64,000 nucleotides of DNA, taken from positions 1-64,000 of the forward strand of contig NZ_JBHSCH010000019.1 of NCBI RefSeq assembly GCF_042651065.1, in the 5' to 3' direction. Position numbers and translations under genes: made by a program. The DNA comes from Pseudoroseomonas aestuarii (GTDB taxonomy: Bacteria; Pseudomonadota; Alphaproteobacteria; Acetobacterales; Acetobacteraceae). Positions 7,015-15,274 of the stretch are shown here, piece by piece. The notes below the pieces were generated by a model that saw nothing but the letters and a program-made list of their open reading frames with translations, was not told the DNA's origin and made no database searches. Each line of letters begins with the position of its first letter. Within the stretch, counting starts at the first letter, position 1.

Positions 7015-9342
7015 TCAGGCCGCCTGCGCCGTGGCGATGGCCTTCCACACCACCTCCGGCGTCGCCGGCATGTCGAGATGGGTGATGCCCTGGTCGGAGA
7101 GGGCGTGCACCAGCGCGTTCATGATGGCGGGGGGCGAGCCCACCGCGCCGGCCTCGCCCGCGCCCTTCACGCCGAGCGGGTTGGTGGTGCAGGGGATCTC
7201 CACCAGCTCCACCTCGATGTCCGGCAGGTCGCTGGCGCGCGGCAGGGCGTAGTCGTTCAGGCTGGCGGAGAGCAGCTGGCCGCTCTCCGGGTCGTAGGCG
7301 GTGCGCTCCATCACCGCCTGGCCGATGCCCTGCGCCACGCCGCCATGCACCTGCCCGCGCACGATCAGCGGGTTCAGCGCATGGCCGACATCGTCCACCA
7401 CGATGTAGCGGGCGGTCTCCACATGGCCCGTCTCCGGGTCCACCTCGACTTCGGCGATGTGGCAGCCATTGGGGAAGGTGTGCGCCGGGATGGCGGCCAC
7501 CTCGGCGGCGTTCAGCAGCGTCGCCGCCTCGCCGCGCGCGGCGCGCTCGCGCTGCTTCGCCGCGAGTTCGAGGATGCCGATGCCGCGGTCCGTGCCGGCG
7601 ATGGCGAAGCGGCCGGTGCTGAACTCGATGTCGGCCGGCGAGGCTTCCAGCACCTCGCTCGCCGCCTGCTTGCCCTTCTCGATGACGGTGGTGGCGGTGG
7701 CCAGCAGCGCTGTGCCCTCGGAATAGAGCGAGCGCGCGCCGCCGGTGCCGCCGCCGGTCGGGATCTCGTCGGAATCGCCCTGGATGACGCGGATCTTCTC
7801 GACCGGGATGCCCAGCTCATGCCCGGTGATCATGGCATAGGCCGTCTCGTGCCCCTGGCCGGTGGACTGGGTGCCGACCAGCACCTCCACCATGCCATCC
7901 TCGGCGAAGCGCATCTCGGCGCGCTCCGAGGCGTCGCCGCCCGTGGCCTCCAGGTAGTAGGCCATGCCGATGCCGCGCTTCTTCCCGCGCCTGGCGGATT
8001 CCGCGCGCCGCGCCGCGAAGCCGTCCCAGTCCGCCTTGGCCAGCGCCGTGTCGAGCACCTGGGCGAACTCGCCGGAATCGTAGGTCTGGCCGACCGGGGT
8101 TTTGTGCGGCATGGCGCTGGCGGGCACCATGTTGCGCCGGCGCAGCTCGATGCGGTCGATCCCCGTCTCGCGCGCCGCGGCGTCGATCAGGCGCTCGACC
8201 AGGTAGTTGCTCTCCGGCCGCCCGGCGCCGCGGTAGGCATCGACCGGCACGGTGTTCGTCATGATGCCGAGCACGTTGGCCCAGATCGCCTGGAAGCCAT
8301 AGACCGAGGCCAGCACCTTGGTGCCCGCCCCGCAGGGGATGAAGGGCGCGAAGGTGGAGAGATAGCCGCCCATGTCGGCGTAGTTCCTGGTCCGCAGGGC
8401 GAGGAACCTGCCATCCTTGTCCAGCGCCAGCTCGCCCTCGGTGAGGTTGGCGCGGCCTTGCGTGTCGGACTGGAAGGCCTCCATCCGCTCGGAGGCCCAC
8501 TTCACCGGGCGCTCCAGCTTGCGCGCCGCCCAGCAGCACAGCGCATACTCGGCGTACATGTAGAGCTTCATGCCGAAGCCGCCGCCGACATCGGGGGTGA
8601 TGACGCGGAACTTCTCCGGCGGCAGGTTGAACACCGTGTTGGCCAGCAGGTTCTTCACCAGCCAGGAGCCCTGGGTGCCGGCGTGCAGGGTGAACTTGCC
8701 GGTGGCGGCGTCATACTCGGCGAGCGCCGCGCGGCCCTCCATGCTGTTCACCACGATGCGGTTGTTCACCACGGTGAGCTTCGTCACATGCGCGGCCTGG
8801 GCGAAGAGGGCGTCGGTCGCCTCCCGGTCGCCCGCCGCCCAGTCGAAGCAGACATTGCCCGGCGCGCTGTCCCAGACCTGCGGCTGGCCGGCCTCGGTGG
8901 CGCGGGCGAGATCGGTGCAGGCGGGCAGCACCTCGTACTCCACCATCACCGCCTCGGCGGCGTCGCGCGCCTGCTGGACGGTCTCGGCGACGATGAAGGC
9001 CACCGGGTCGCCCACATGGCGCACCACGTCGATGGCCAGGCCATAGCGCGGCGTCTCGGCGCGCGGGCTGCCGTCGCGGTTCTTCAGCGGGATGAGGCAG
9101 GGGATCTCGCCGAGGCCCTCGGCCTTCCAGTCGGCGCCGGTCAGCACCGCGTGCACGCCGGGCAGGGCGCGCGCGGCCTCGGTGTCGATGGAGAGGATGC
9201 GGGCATGGGCGTGCGGGCTGCGCAGCACATGGGCGTGCAGCTGGCCGGGCGCCGCGATGTCGTCCGTGTAGCGCCCGCGCCCCTGCAGCAGGCGGGGGTC
9301 CTCGATGCGCCGCACCGGCTGGCTGAGGCCGAATTTCGCCAT
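7015..9342 (-). CDS. Molybdopterin-binding large subunit, xanthine dehydrogenase/CoxL-like
   Basis: 775-residue catalytic subunit of the molybdenum hydroxylase family (aldehyde oxidase, xanthine dehydrogenase and aerobic CO dehydrogenase large subunits). It starts with the usual RRIEDPRLLQGRGRYTDD segment. It contains PDVGGGFGMK for cofactor binding, the active-site loop AYRGAGRPE and the catalytic Glu in KGAGEAGAVG about 45 residues from the end. The loop lacks the AYRCSFR Cys of true CO dehydrogenase, so it is a CoxL-like enzyme of unknown substrate. Partners carrying FAD and 2Fe-2S are normally encoded next to it; none is present on either side. ATG 9342 was preferred over an upstream in-frame ATG at 9378. 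Confidence 0.88.
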   Translation of the reverse strand: MAKFGLSQPVRRIEDPRLLQGRGRYTDDIAAPGQLHAHVLRSPHAHARILSIDTEAARALPGVHAVLTGADWKAEGLGEIPCLIPLKNRDGSPRAETPRYGLAIDVVRHVGDPVAFIVAETVQQARDAAEAVMVEYEVLPACTDLARATEAGQPQVWDSAPGNVCFDWAAGDREATDALFAQAAHVTKLTVVNNRIVVNSMEGRAALAEYDAATGKFTLHAGTQGSWLVKNLLANTVFNLPPEKFRVITPDVGGGFGMKLYMYAEYALCCWAARKLERPVKWASERMEAFQSDTQGRANLTEGELALDKDGRFLALRTRNYADMGGYLSTFAPFIPCGAGTKVLASVYGFQAIWANVLGIMTNTVPVDAYRGAGRPESNYLVERLIDAAARETGIDRIELRRRNMVPASAMPHKTPVGQTYDSGEFAQVLDTALAKADWDGFAARRAESARRGKKRGIGMAYYLEATGGDASERAEMRFAEDGMVEVLVGTQSTGQGHETAYAMITGHELGIPVEKIRVIQGDSDEIPTGGGTGGARSLYSEGTALLATATTVIEKGKQAASEVLEASPADIEFSTGRFAIAGTDRGIGILELAAKQRERAARGEAATLLNAAEVAAIPAHTFPNGCHIAEVEVDPETGHVETARYIVVDDVGHALNPLIVRGQVHGGVAQGIGQAVMERTAYDPESGQLLSASLNDYALPRASDLPDIEVELVEIPCTTNPLGVKGAGEAGAVGSPPAIMNALVHALSDQGITHLDMPATPEVVWKAIATAQAA

Positions 9343-9412
9343 TGGTTCCGCTCCCCGGATTGTCCCTGCCGCTATCATTGGTCAGGAATCCGGGGAGGGG
9401 AAGAGGGACGGC

Positions 9413-9470
9413 CATGACACCTTGCCGCGCGGGCGCGGGGGCATGACACCTTGCCGCGCAAGCGCGGCGG
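9413..9470 (+). repeat. Imperfect 29-bp tandem duplication
   Basis: Two adjacent 29-bp units (9413-9441 and 9442-9470) share the first 18 bases, CATGACACCTTGCCGCGC, and differ at only a few later positions. The duplication lies between the divergent molybdenum hydroxylase and SMP-30 genes, just upstream of the SMP-30 start at 9488. Confidence 0.7.
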
Positions 9471-9487
9471 GGGCAGCTTGCGGCCCC

Positions 9488-10378
9488 ATGTGGTTCCCCT
9501 CTCCCCGCACCCTGACGCCGCGGCTCCTCGGCCGCCTGCCCGACCGCCACCGCCAGCCGCGCCGCACCCCCTGGGGCGACGCGAATCGTGGCGGCGCCCT
9601 GCTCGACAGCTTCCTCGAAGGCCCCTGCTTCGACGCCGCCGGCAACCTGCTGGTGGTGGACATCCCCTTCGGCCGCGTCTTCCGCGTCGGACCGCGCGAA
9701 TGGGAGGTGGTGGCGGAATACGAGGGCTGGCCGAACGGCCTCGCCGCCGGCCCGGCCGGCAGCCTCTACCTCGCCGACCACCGGCACGGGCTGCTGAGCC
9801 TGGACGCGGCGACGGGCAGCATTGCGCCGCTGCTGGAGAATGTGGCGGGGGAGGGCTTCCGCGGCCTGAACGACGTGGTGGCCGGCCCCGGGGACAGCAT
9901 CCTCCTCACCGACCAGGGCCAGACCGGGCTGCAGGACCCCACGGGCCGCGTCTGGCGCCTCTGGCCCGACGGCCGGGTGGACTGCCTGATCCGCAACGCG
10001 CCGAGCCCCAACGGCCTCGTGCTCGACCGCGCCGGCGCGCATTGCTTCGTGGCGATGACCCGCTCCTGCGAGGTGTGGCGCTTCGCGCTGCGGGCGGACG
10101 GGGTGGTGGGCAAGGCGCAGTGCTTCCTGCGCCTGCCCGGCGGGCTGATGGGCCCGGATGGCCTGGCGATGGATGCGCGGGAGCGCCTCTGCGTCGCCAA
10201 TCCCGGCCATGGGCTGGTCTGGGTGGTGGATGGCTTCGGCGTGCCGGTGTTCGTGGTGGACTGCACGGGCTTCGGCCGGCTGCCCACCAATCTCTGCCTG
10301 GCGCCGGACGGCACCACCCTGCTGATCACCGAGAGCCAGAGCGGCAGCGTGCTGGCCGCTGAGCTGCCGCCCGGCTGA
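9488..10378 (+). CDS. SMP-30/gluconolactonase-like beta-propeller hydrolase
   Basis: 296-residue six-bladed propeller protein of the SMP-30/gluconolaconase/LRE family. Typical features are EGPCFDAAGNLLVVD at the first blade, where the Glu is a metal ligand, GLNDVVAGPGDSILLTD in the middle, PNGLVLDRAG, and GPDGLAMD near the third metal site. It probably hydrolyses a sugar or other lactone in the cytoplasm using a divalent metal. The start ATG at 9488 gives the usual family length. The frame is open back to 9305, but this would overlap the divergent gene. No other sugar-catabolic genes adjoin it. Confidence 0.8.
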   Translation: MWFPSPRTLTPRLLGRLPDRHRQPRRTPWGDANRGGALLDSFLEGPCFDAAGNLLVVDIPFGRVFRVGPREWEVVAEYEGWPNGLAAGPAGSLYLADHRHGLLSLDAATGSIAPLLENVAGEGFRGLNDVVAGPGDSILLTDQGQTGLQDPTGRVWRLWPDGRVDCLIRNAPSPNGLVLDRAGAHCFVAMTRSCEVWRFALRADGVVGKAQCFLRLPGGLMGPDGLAMDARERLCVANPGHGLVWVVDGFGVPVFVVDCTGFGRLPTNLCLAPDGTTLLITESQSGSVLAAELPPG

Positions 10379-10399
10379 GGGCACGGGCGGCGGGGCGCC

Positions 10400-11653
10400 T
10401 CAGCCCCGCGGCACGGTCCGCTCCACCAGCCGGCGCAGGCTGAGCCCCTGCACGATGAGGGTGAACACCACCACCACATAGGTGGCGGAGAGGATGGTGG
10501 CCTTCTCCGGTGCCTCCGGGATGGAGAGGGCCAGCGCGACGGAAATGCCGCCGCGCAGCCCGCCCCAGGTCAGAACCGGGATGGTGCCGGCCACGAAGCC
10601 GTTCCAGCGCGACAGCGCCAGCACCGGCAGCGAGACGGCGACGAAGCGCGCCAGAAGCACCAGCAGGATGGCCGAGGCCGGCAGCCAGCCCAGCAGCGTC
10701 TCCGAGCGCAGCACCAGCACCTCCAGCCCGATCAGCAGGAACAGGACGGCGTTCAGGATCTCGTCCACCAGCGTCCAGAAGCCGAACAGGTAGCGCTGGG
10801 TCAGGTCGCTCATGGCGTCGCGCTGGCCGCGATTGCCGATGAGGAGGCCGGCCACCACCATGGCGATCGGCCCGCTGGTGCCGAGCCGGGCGGCGAGCGC
10901 GTAGGTGCCGGTGACCAGGCCGAGCGAGATCAGCACCTCGACGGGATAGTTGTCGATCACCCGCATGGCCCGGTAGGCGATGTAGCCCGCGGCGAGGCCG
11001 AGCAGGGCGCCGCCGATGGCCTCCACCAGGAACAGCTCGGCCACGCCGCTGAAGCCCGCCACGCCATGCCCCGAGCCCACCGCCACCGTCAGCGCGATGG
11101 TGAAGACGACGACGCCGATGCCGTCGTTGAACAGCGACTCCCCCGTCATGTCCAGCTCCAGGGAGCGCGGAACCTGCACGGCCTTGAGCGTGCTCAGCAC
11201 AGCCACCGGGTCGGTCGGGCTGATCAGCGCGCCGAAGACGAAGGCCCAGGGCAGCGGCAGGCCGATGCCGGCGAGCGAGGCCAGGCCCCAGAAGCCGAGG
11301 CCGACGATGGCGGTGGAGAGCAGCACCCCCACCGTCGCCATGACGCCCACCGCCCAGGCCCGCTCGCGCAGCGCCGAGAGGTCCACATGCAGCGCGCCGG
11401 CGAAGAGCAGGAAGGCCAGCATGCCGTCGAGCACGGTGGTCTGGAAATCCACCTGCCGCACGATGCCGGCGACATCCTCGTAGAGCGGCGTCTCGGGGAA
11501 GAGCAGGTCGCCCGCCAGCAGCACGAGCGAGGCGACGAGGCCCATCACCAGCAGCCCCACCGTGTCCGGCAGGCGGAGCAGGCGGTGGTTGGTCCAGGCG
11601 AAGACGGCGGTGAGGACGAGCAGCAGCGAGATCAGTTCGAAGGGAGACAGCAT
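10400..11653 (-). CDS. Na+/H+ antiporter, CPA1/NhaP type
   Basis: 417-residue inner-membrane cation:proton antiporter with about 12 helices. Diagnostic CPA1 features are ISPTDPVAVLSTLK and GESLFNDGIGVVVF, the latter containing the Asp of the ion-binding site, and WGGLRGGISVALAL near the C-terminus. It exchanges Na+ (or K+) for protons and supports pH and salt homeostasis. The start ATG at 11653 precedes the first hydrophobic helix directly. The frame is open upstream to 11902, but that extension is Ala/Pro/Arg-rich and unlike the family. It is transcribed alone. Confidence 0.88.
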   Translation of the reverse strand: MLSPFELISLLLVLTAVFAWTNHRLLRLPDTVGLLVMGLVASLVLLAGDLLFPETPLYEDVAGIVRQVDFQTTVLDGMLAFLLFAGALHVDLSALRERAWAVGVMATVGVLLSTAIVGLGFWGLASLAGIGLPLPWAFVFGALISPTDPVAVLSTLKAVQVPRSLELDMTGESLFNDGIGVVVFTIALTVAVGSGHGVAGFSGVAELFLVEAIGGALLGLAAGYIAYRAMRVIDNYPVEVLISLGLVTGTYALAARLGTSGPIAMVVAGLLIGNRGQRDAMSDLTQRYLFGFWTLVDEILNAVLFLLIGLEVLVLRSETLLGWLPASAILLVLLARFVAVSLPVLALSRWNGFVAGTIPVLTWGGLRGGISVALALSIPEAPEKATILSATYVVVVFTLIVQGLSLRRLVERTVPRG

Positions 11654-12025
11654 GAGGGCCCTCGGCGTGGCTCCGGCCATGCGGGCCGGGTGTGGCGGCG
11701 GCCCCGCCCGCCCCCTCGCGGCCCGGCCGGTGCAAGCCCGGCCGGGGGTGCTCAGGCCGGGGATGCTCAGGCCGGAGGCGCCCCGGCGGCCATTCCCTGG
11801 GTCGCCCTGCCGGATGGTGGCCTTCTGCGGCCTGGGGTCTCGCGCGGCTGCGTCGCCGCCCTCCGGTGCGTCCGCCTGAGGCGCGGCGGGGCCGGCCGCC
11901 ACGATGCGATGGGGTTGAGAACCGGCCCGCGACGCGAAGGTTGGTGCGCCGGCCGCGCTCCCGCGGTCACAAAGACGTCGCTGGCCGGGGCGCCCGCCAA
12001 GGCGCCGGCCAAAGCGCCGGCCGCC
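11654..12025. other. 372-bp intergenic region with short direct repeats
   Basis: No gene is supported here. It holds the upstream region of the antiporter gene. Two short tandem repeats are visible: a 15-bp unit (GCCGGGGGTGCTCAG / GCCGGGGATGCTCAG) at 11741-11770, and a 12-bp unit (GCCAAGGCGCCG / GCCAAAGCGCCG) at 11996-12019. The open frames crossing it are Pro/Arg/Ala-rich and look non-coding. Confidence 0.5.
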
Positions 12026-12871
12026 TCAGTGGTGCACGAAGATCGGGCAGGGCGCCTCGCGCAGCAGCTTGCGCGTGGCCGAGCCGAGCAGCAGGGCGCG
12101 CAGCCCGGTGGTCTCGTAGGCGCCCATCACCAGCAGGCGGGGGCGGCCATCGGCGGCCTCGGCCAGCAGCAGGTCGGCCGGGCGTTGGCCGGAGACGCCG
12201 ACGGCGCCTGCCTCCACGCCGTGCGCGCGCAGGTATGCGGCGCCGTCCTCGGCCATCTGGCGGGCGGCCTCGCGCTCCTCGGCGGCGGCGAAGACCTTGG
12301 CGCGCACCTCGCCCTCCGGCTTCAGCAGGGCGTAGAGCTGCAGCGTGCGCATGGCGGGCAGGGAGGCGTCATAGGCCACCAGCACGGTGCCGGCCGGGTC
12401 GTAATCGGTCATCTCGGCTGGCGGGGGCACCACCAGCAGGGGGCGGGCGCCCTGGTGCAGCAGCGCCTCGATGACGGGGGCGAGGCCGTCCGGCGTCTCC
12501 TCCATGCCGAGCGTGCTGTCGCGGCCGATGACGATGACGTCGTGCCGCGCGCCCGCCTTCAGCAGGGCGGGGGCGGGGGCGTCCTCCAGCCGCAGCGTCT
12601 CGAAGGGCAGGTCGCCGGCGGCGGCGGCGAAGCGGGCCAGCGCCGCCTCGGCCTCCGCCTCGATGCGCCGCGCCAGGCTGGCGTTGCGCCGCTCCAGGAA
12701 GGCGGCGGCGCCCATCGGCACCGCCTGCTGCGCGCCGCTGGTGTGCGGCCGGTCCAGCACCAGCGCGGCGGTGAGGCGGGCGCCGCCGCGCCGGGCCAGG
12801 GAGATCGCCAGCTCGCCGGCGGCGGTGGCACCGGGCGTGTCGTCCAGCGCCACCAGGATGCTGCGGATCAT
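12026..12871 (-). CDS. Tandem universal stress protein (UspA family)
   Basis: 281-residue protein of two fused Usp domains. The first begins at SILVALDDTPGA and includes IVIGRDS. The second begins near TVLVAYDASLPA and ends in MGAYETTGLRALLLGSATRKLL, which resembles the nucleotide-binding G-x2-G-x9-GS motif. Such proteins bind ATP or act as stress-induced dimers in the cytoplasm. ATG 12871 is preferred because the family N-terminus begins there; the open frame upstream to 13189 overlaps the next gene. It is probably an independent transcription unit. Confidence 0.87.
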   Translation of the reverse strand: MIRSILVALDDTPGATAAGELAISLARRGGARLTAALVLDRPHTSGAQQAVPMGAAAFLERRNASLARRIEAEAEAALARFAAAAGDLPFETLRLEDAPAPALLKAGARHDVIVIGRDSTLGMEETPDGLAPVIEALLHQGARPLLVVPPPAEMTDYDPAGTVLVAYDASLPAMRTLQLYALLKPEGEVRAKVFAAAEEREAARQMAEDGAAYLRAHGVEAGAVGVSGQRPADLLLAEAADGRPRLLVMGAYETTGLRALLLGSATRKLLREAPCPIFVHH

Positions 12872-12912
12872 CGGGCGGGTTCCCCCTTCTCTGCCGTGAG
12901 TCGGGCGGCAGA

Positions 12913-13551
12913 CTACACCGTGTCGTGGCGCCGGCAGAATTCCTCGGCGGGGAGGGCGCGGATCTCGGGCAGCGCCGCGCGCAGCCGCTCCTCCGGCCAG
13001 TCCCACCAGGCGATGCGGGCGAGGGCCGCGCGGATCTCGGCGGGGAAGCGGTGGCGCAGCACGCGGCCGGGGTTGCCCACCACCACCGCGAAGTCCGGCA
13101 CGTCCTTCGTCACCACCGTGCCGGCGCCGATGGCCGCGCCCATGCCCACCGTGACGCCGGGCAGGATGATGGCGCCGTGCCCCACCCACACATCCGGCCC
13201 CAGCGTGACGGGCTTCGCGCGCCGCCAGTCGAAGAAGCCGGCCTCGTCCTCGCCCAGGCCATAGGCGCTGCTGCGATAGGTGAAGTGGTTCAGCGCCACC
13301 CGGTCCAGCGGGTGGTTGCCGGGGTTGATGCGCACCTGCGCGGCGATCGAGCAGAACTTGCCGATCGTCGTGTAGATGATGTCCGAATCGTTCACGACAT
13401 AGGCGTAGTCGCCCATGCTGCTCTCGGCCATGCGGGTGCGGGCGCCGACCTCGTTCCAGCGGCCGAAGGTGCAGTCCCGCACGCGGGCGGTGGGGTCGAT
13501 GAAGGGGGCTTCGCCCAGCGCCTTGCGGGCGCTGTCAGGATCCTGGTGCAT
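12913..13551 (-). CDS. Hexapeptide-repeat acyltransferase of the phosphonate-metabolism type
   Basis: 212-residue left-handed beta-helix acyltransferase. The series of hexapeptide turns (ARVRDC, AESSMGDYAYVVND, IGKFCSIAAQVRINPGNHP) and LGPDVWVGHGAIILPGVTVG closely follow the transferase subfamily usually found in phn (phosphonate) operons of alphaproteobacteria. The C-terminus (WWDWPEERL) is also typical. It should transfer an acyl group, perhaps acetyl, to a small molecule. No phn gene is visible nearby, so its role here is open. An alternative start lies 7 codons upstream (13572). Confidence 0.8.
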   Translation of the reverse strand: MHQDPDSARKALGEAPFIDPTARVRDCTFGRWNEVGARTRMAESSMGDYAYVVNDSDIIYTTIGKFCSIAAQVRINPGNHPLDRVALNHFTYRSSAYGLGEDEAGFFDWRRAKPVTLGPDVWVGHGAIILPGVTVGMGAAIGAGTVVTKDVPDFAVVVGNPGRVLRHRFPAEIRAALARIAWWDWPEERLRAALPEIRALPAEEFCRRHDTV

Positions 13552-13623
13552 GGCGCCGGCCTGCCACGCCATCCGCGACAGGCGGATGACGCCGCCATGA
13601 CGGGCGGATGACGCCGCGCCGCC

Positions 13624-14763
13624 TCAGGCCGCGAGGCGGCCGTAGGAGAAGAGCGAGAGGTCGTGCCGGCTCGTCCCCGTGGTGGCCAGCTCGGCCAGCG
13701 CCTCGCCGATGACGCTGGCGAATTTGTAGCCATGCCCGGAGCAGGGCGAGGCCACCACCACCTCCGGGTGCCCCGGCAGGGTGTCGAGCACGAAATGCTC
13801 GTCCGGCGTGTTGGTGAAGAGGCAGGCGGCGAGGCGCAGGGTGGGGCCGTCCGCCGCGGGGAAGAAGGCGCGGACGGCCTCGCGCAGCACCGCCTCGTCC
13901 CGCGCCGTGGGCTCGCGCGAGAGGGCATCGGCGTGCCCCTGCTCGCGCAGGTGGTGGTAGAGGCCGATCTTGAAGCCCGGGATGCCCCAGGCCGGGAACT
14001 GGTAGAAATGCCCGAGCGCCGTTTCCATGTTGGAGACGGGGAAGGCGGCGGGGGTGAACAGCGCCGGCTGGCGCGGCTGGAACCAGCCCAGCACCTGCCG
14101 CTCCGGCACCGCCTGGCCGCGCAGGCCGGGGATGAGGTCCTCCATCCAGGCGCCGGCCGAGACGATGACGCGCCCCGCCTCGTGGCGCCCGTGTTCCGTG
14201 ACGACGGTGACACGCCCCGGCGCCGGCTCGATGGCCAGCACCTTCTCCCGCGCATGGATCTCGGCCCCCGCCGCCACGGCCAGCGTGGCATGCGCCAGGA
14301 TGGCGCGCTCCGAGGCGATGAAGCCGCCATCGGGCTGGTGGATGGCGGCATGGCCCTCCGGCAGCCGGTAGCCGGGGAAGCGGCGGTTCACCTCGGCGGC
14401 GGTGAGCGCCGCGTGCGGCAGCCCGTGCGCGCGGCAGGCGGCGAGCGAGCCCTGCACGATGCGCCCATCCTCCGGCCCCGCATCCAGGCTGCCGGTGACG
14501 AAGAGGAGCTGCTCGCCCGCCAGCGCCTCCGTCTCCCGCCACAGCTCGTAGGCGCGGCGGAGCAGCGGCACGTAGTCCGGGTGCTCGAAATAGGCCAGGC
14601 GGATGATGCGGTTGAGCCCGTGCGAGGAGCCCATGGCGTGGCCGAGGTCGAAGCGCTCCAGCCCGAGCACGCGCTGGCCGCGCCGGGCGAGCTGCCACAG
14701 CGCCGCCGAGCCCATGCCGCCGAGGCCGATGACGATGGTGTCGTAGGGGGTGCCTTGGGGCAT
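13624..14763 (-). CDS. Monomeric sarcosine oxidase / N-methyltryptophan oxidase-like flavoenzyme
   Basis: 379-residue FAD-dependent amine oxidase of the MSOX/SolA family. The N-terminal dinucleotide motif is VIGLGGMGSAALWQLARRG, followed by SSHGLNRIIRLAYFEHPDY, where the family has FAD- and substrate-contacting residues. The Cys in ACLFTNTPDEHF corresponds to the residue that binds FAD covalently in monomeric sarcosine oxidase. It should demethylate an N-methyl amino acid to give formaldehyde and H2O2. Full family length. It follows the acyltransferase on the same strand after about 50 bp, but no functional link is evident. Confidence 0.87.
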   Translation of the reverse strand: MPQGTPYDTIVIGLGGMGSAALWQLARRGQRVLGLERFDLGHAMGSSHGLNRIIRLAYFEHPDYVPLLRRAYELWRETEALAGEQLLFVTGSLDAGPEDGRIVQGSLAACRAHGLPHAALTAAEVNRRFPGYRLPEGHAAIHQPDGGFIASERAILAHATLAVAAGAEIHAREKVLAIEPAPGRVTVVTEHGRHEAGRVIVSAGAWMEDLIPGLRGQAVPERQVLGWFQPRQPALFTPAAFPVSNMETALGHFYQFPAWGIPGFKIGLYHHLREQGHADALSREPTARDEAVLREAVRAFFPAADGPTLRLAACLFTNTPDEHFVLDTLPGHPEVVVASPCSGHGYKFASVIGEALAELATTGTSRHDLSLFSYGRLAA

Positions 14764-14868
14764 GGTGCCGTCCTCCGGGCCGGGCGCGGGATGCGCGGCA
14801 TGATGCCCGGCGCCCCGGGAACCGCAAGGCCGAGGGAGGGGGAGCGGGCAAGGGAGCGGGGGCCGCGC

Positions 14869-15192
14869 TCAGCCCGGCGGGCGGCGCGCCTCGGCCAGCA
14901 GCAGCTCGACCAGGGCGGGGAAGCGCTGCCGTAGCTCCTCCAGCCGAAGCCGGTTGGTGCGGCCATTGCCGAGATCGACCTGGCGGATCAGCCCCGCCTC
15001 GCGCAGCACGCGGAAATGGTGGGTGCGCGTGGCCTTGGCCACCGGCAGCGCGAAGCCGCCGCAGGGGATGACGGCCCCCGGCTCGGCCGCCAGGGTGAGC
15101 ACCACCTGGCGGCGCAGCGGATCGGCCAGCGCGGCGAAGATCGCGCCCAGCTCCATCGCCTCTGGCGCCGGGTGGGCAAGCTCCTCCGGCAT
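14869..15192 (-). CDS. ArsR-family transcriptional regulator
   Basis: 107-residue winged-helix regulator with the ArsR core: ALADPLRRQVVLTL, then the recognition helix region THHFRVLREAGLI and the wing (DLGNGRTNRLRLE). Such proteins repress a neighbouring promoter until an effector binds. A Cys occurs in VIPCGGF, but the classic ELCVCDL metal site is absent, so metal sensing is not implied. ATG 15192 is supported by AGGAG just upstream on the minus strand. It is divergent from the quinone oxidoreductase gene, with palindromes between them, which makes that gene its likely target. Confidence 0.85.
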   Translation of the reverse strand: MPEELAHPAPEAMELGAIFAALADPLRRQVVLTLAAEPGAVIPCGGFALPVAKATRTHHFRVLREAGLIRQVDLGNGRTNRLRLEELRQRFPALVELLLAEARRPPG

Positions 15193-15198
15193 GGCGCT

Positions 15199-15230
15199 CC
15201 TTTCGCGAAAGGTACGATTTACATCATACC
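15199..15230. promoter_or_regulatory. Two palindromes between arsR-type gene and quinone oxidoreductase
   Basis: CCTTTCGCGAAAGG (15199-15212) is a perfect 14-bp palindrome that overlaps the regulator's ribosome-binding site. It runs into GGTACGAT-TTAC-ATCATACC (15211-15230), arms of 8 bp with one mismatch. Both sit between the divergent starts at 15192 and 15275. They are good candidates for the autoregulatory ArsR operator. The arms were read directly; binding is inferred. Confidence 0.6.
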
Positions 15231-15274
15231 TCAAGCGGTGTGTGATGGCGGCATCCTTCCTGGAGCCGCCCCCC

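Noticed and set aside
6970..9417. 815-codon plus-strand frame antisense to the molybdenum hydroxylase gene
   Set aside because: Composition (His, Arg, Gly, Ala-rich) and lack of any motif show it is an antisense shadow, common in G+C-rich DNA; the minus-strand gene has clear family motifs.
11767..12012. 81-codon minus-strand frame between the antiporter and stress protein genes
   Set aside because: Short, Ala/Pro/Arg-rich, made partly of the short tandem repeats; not supported as coding.
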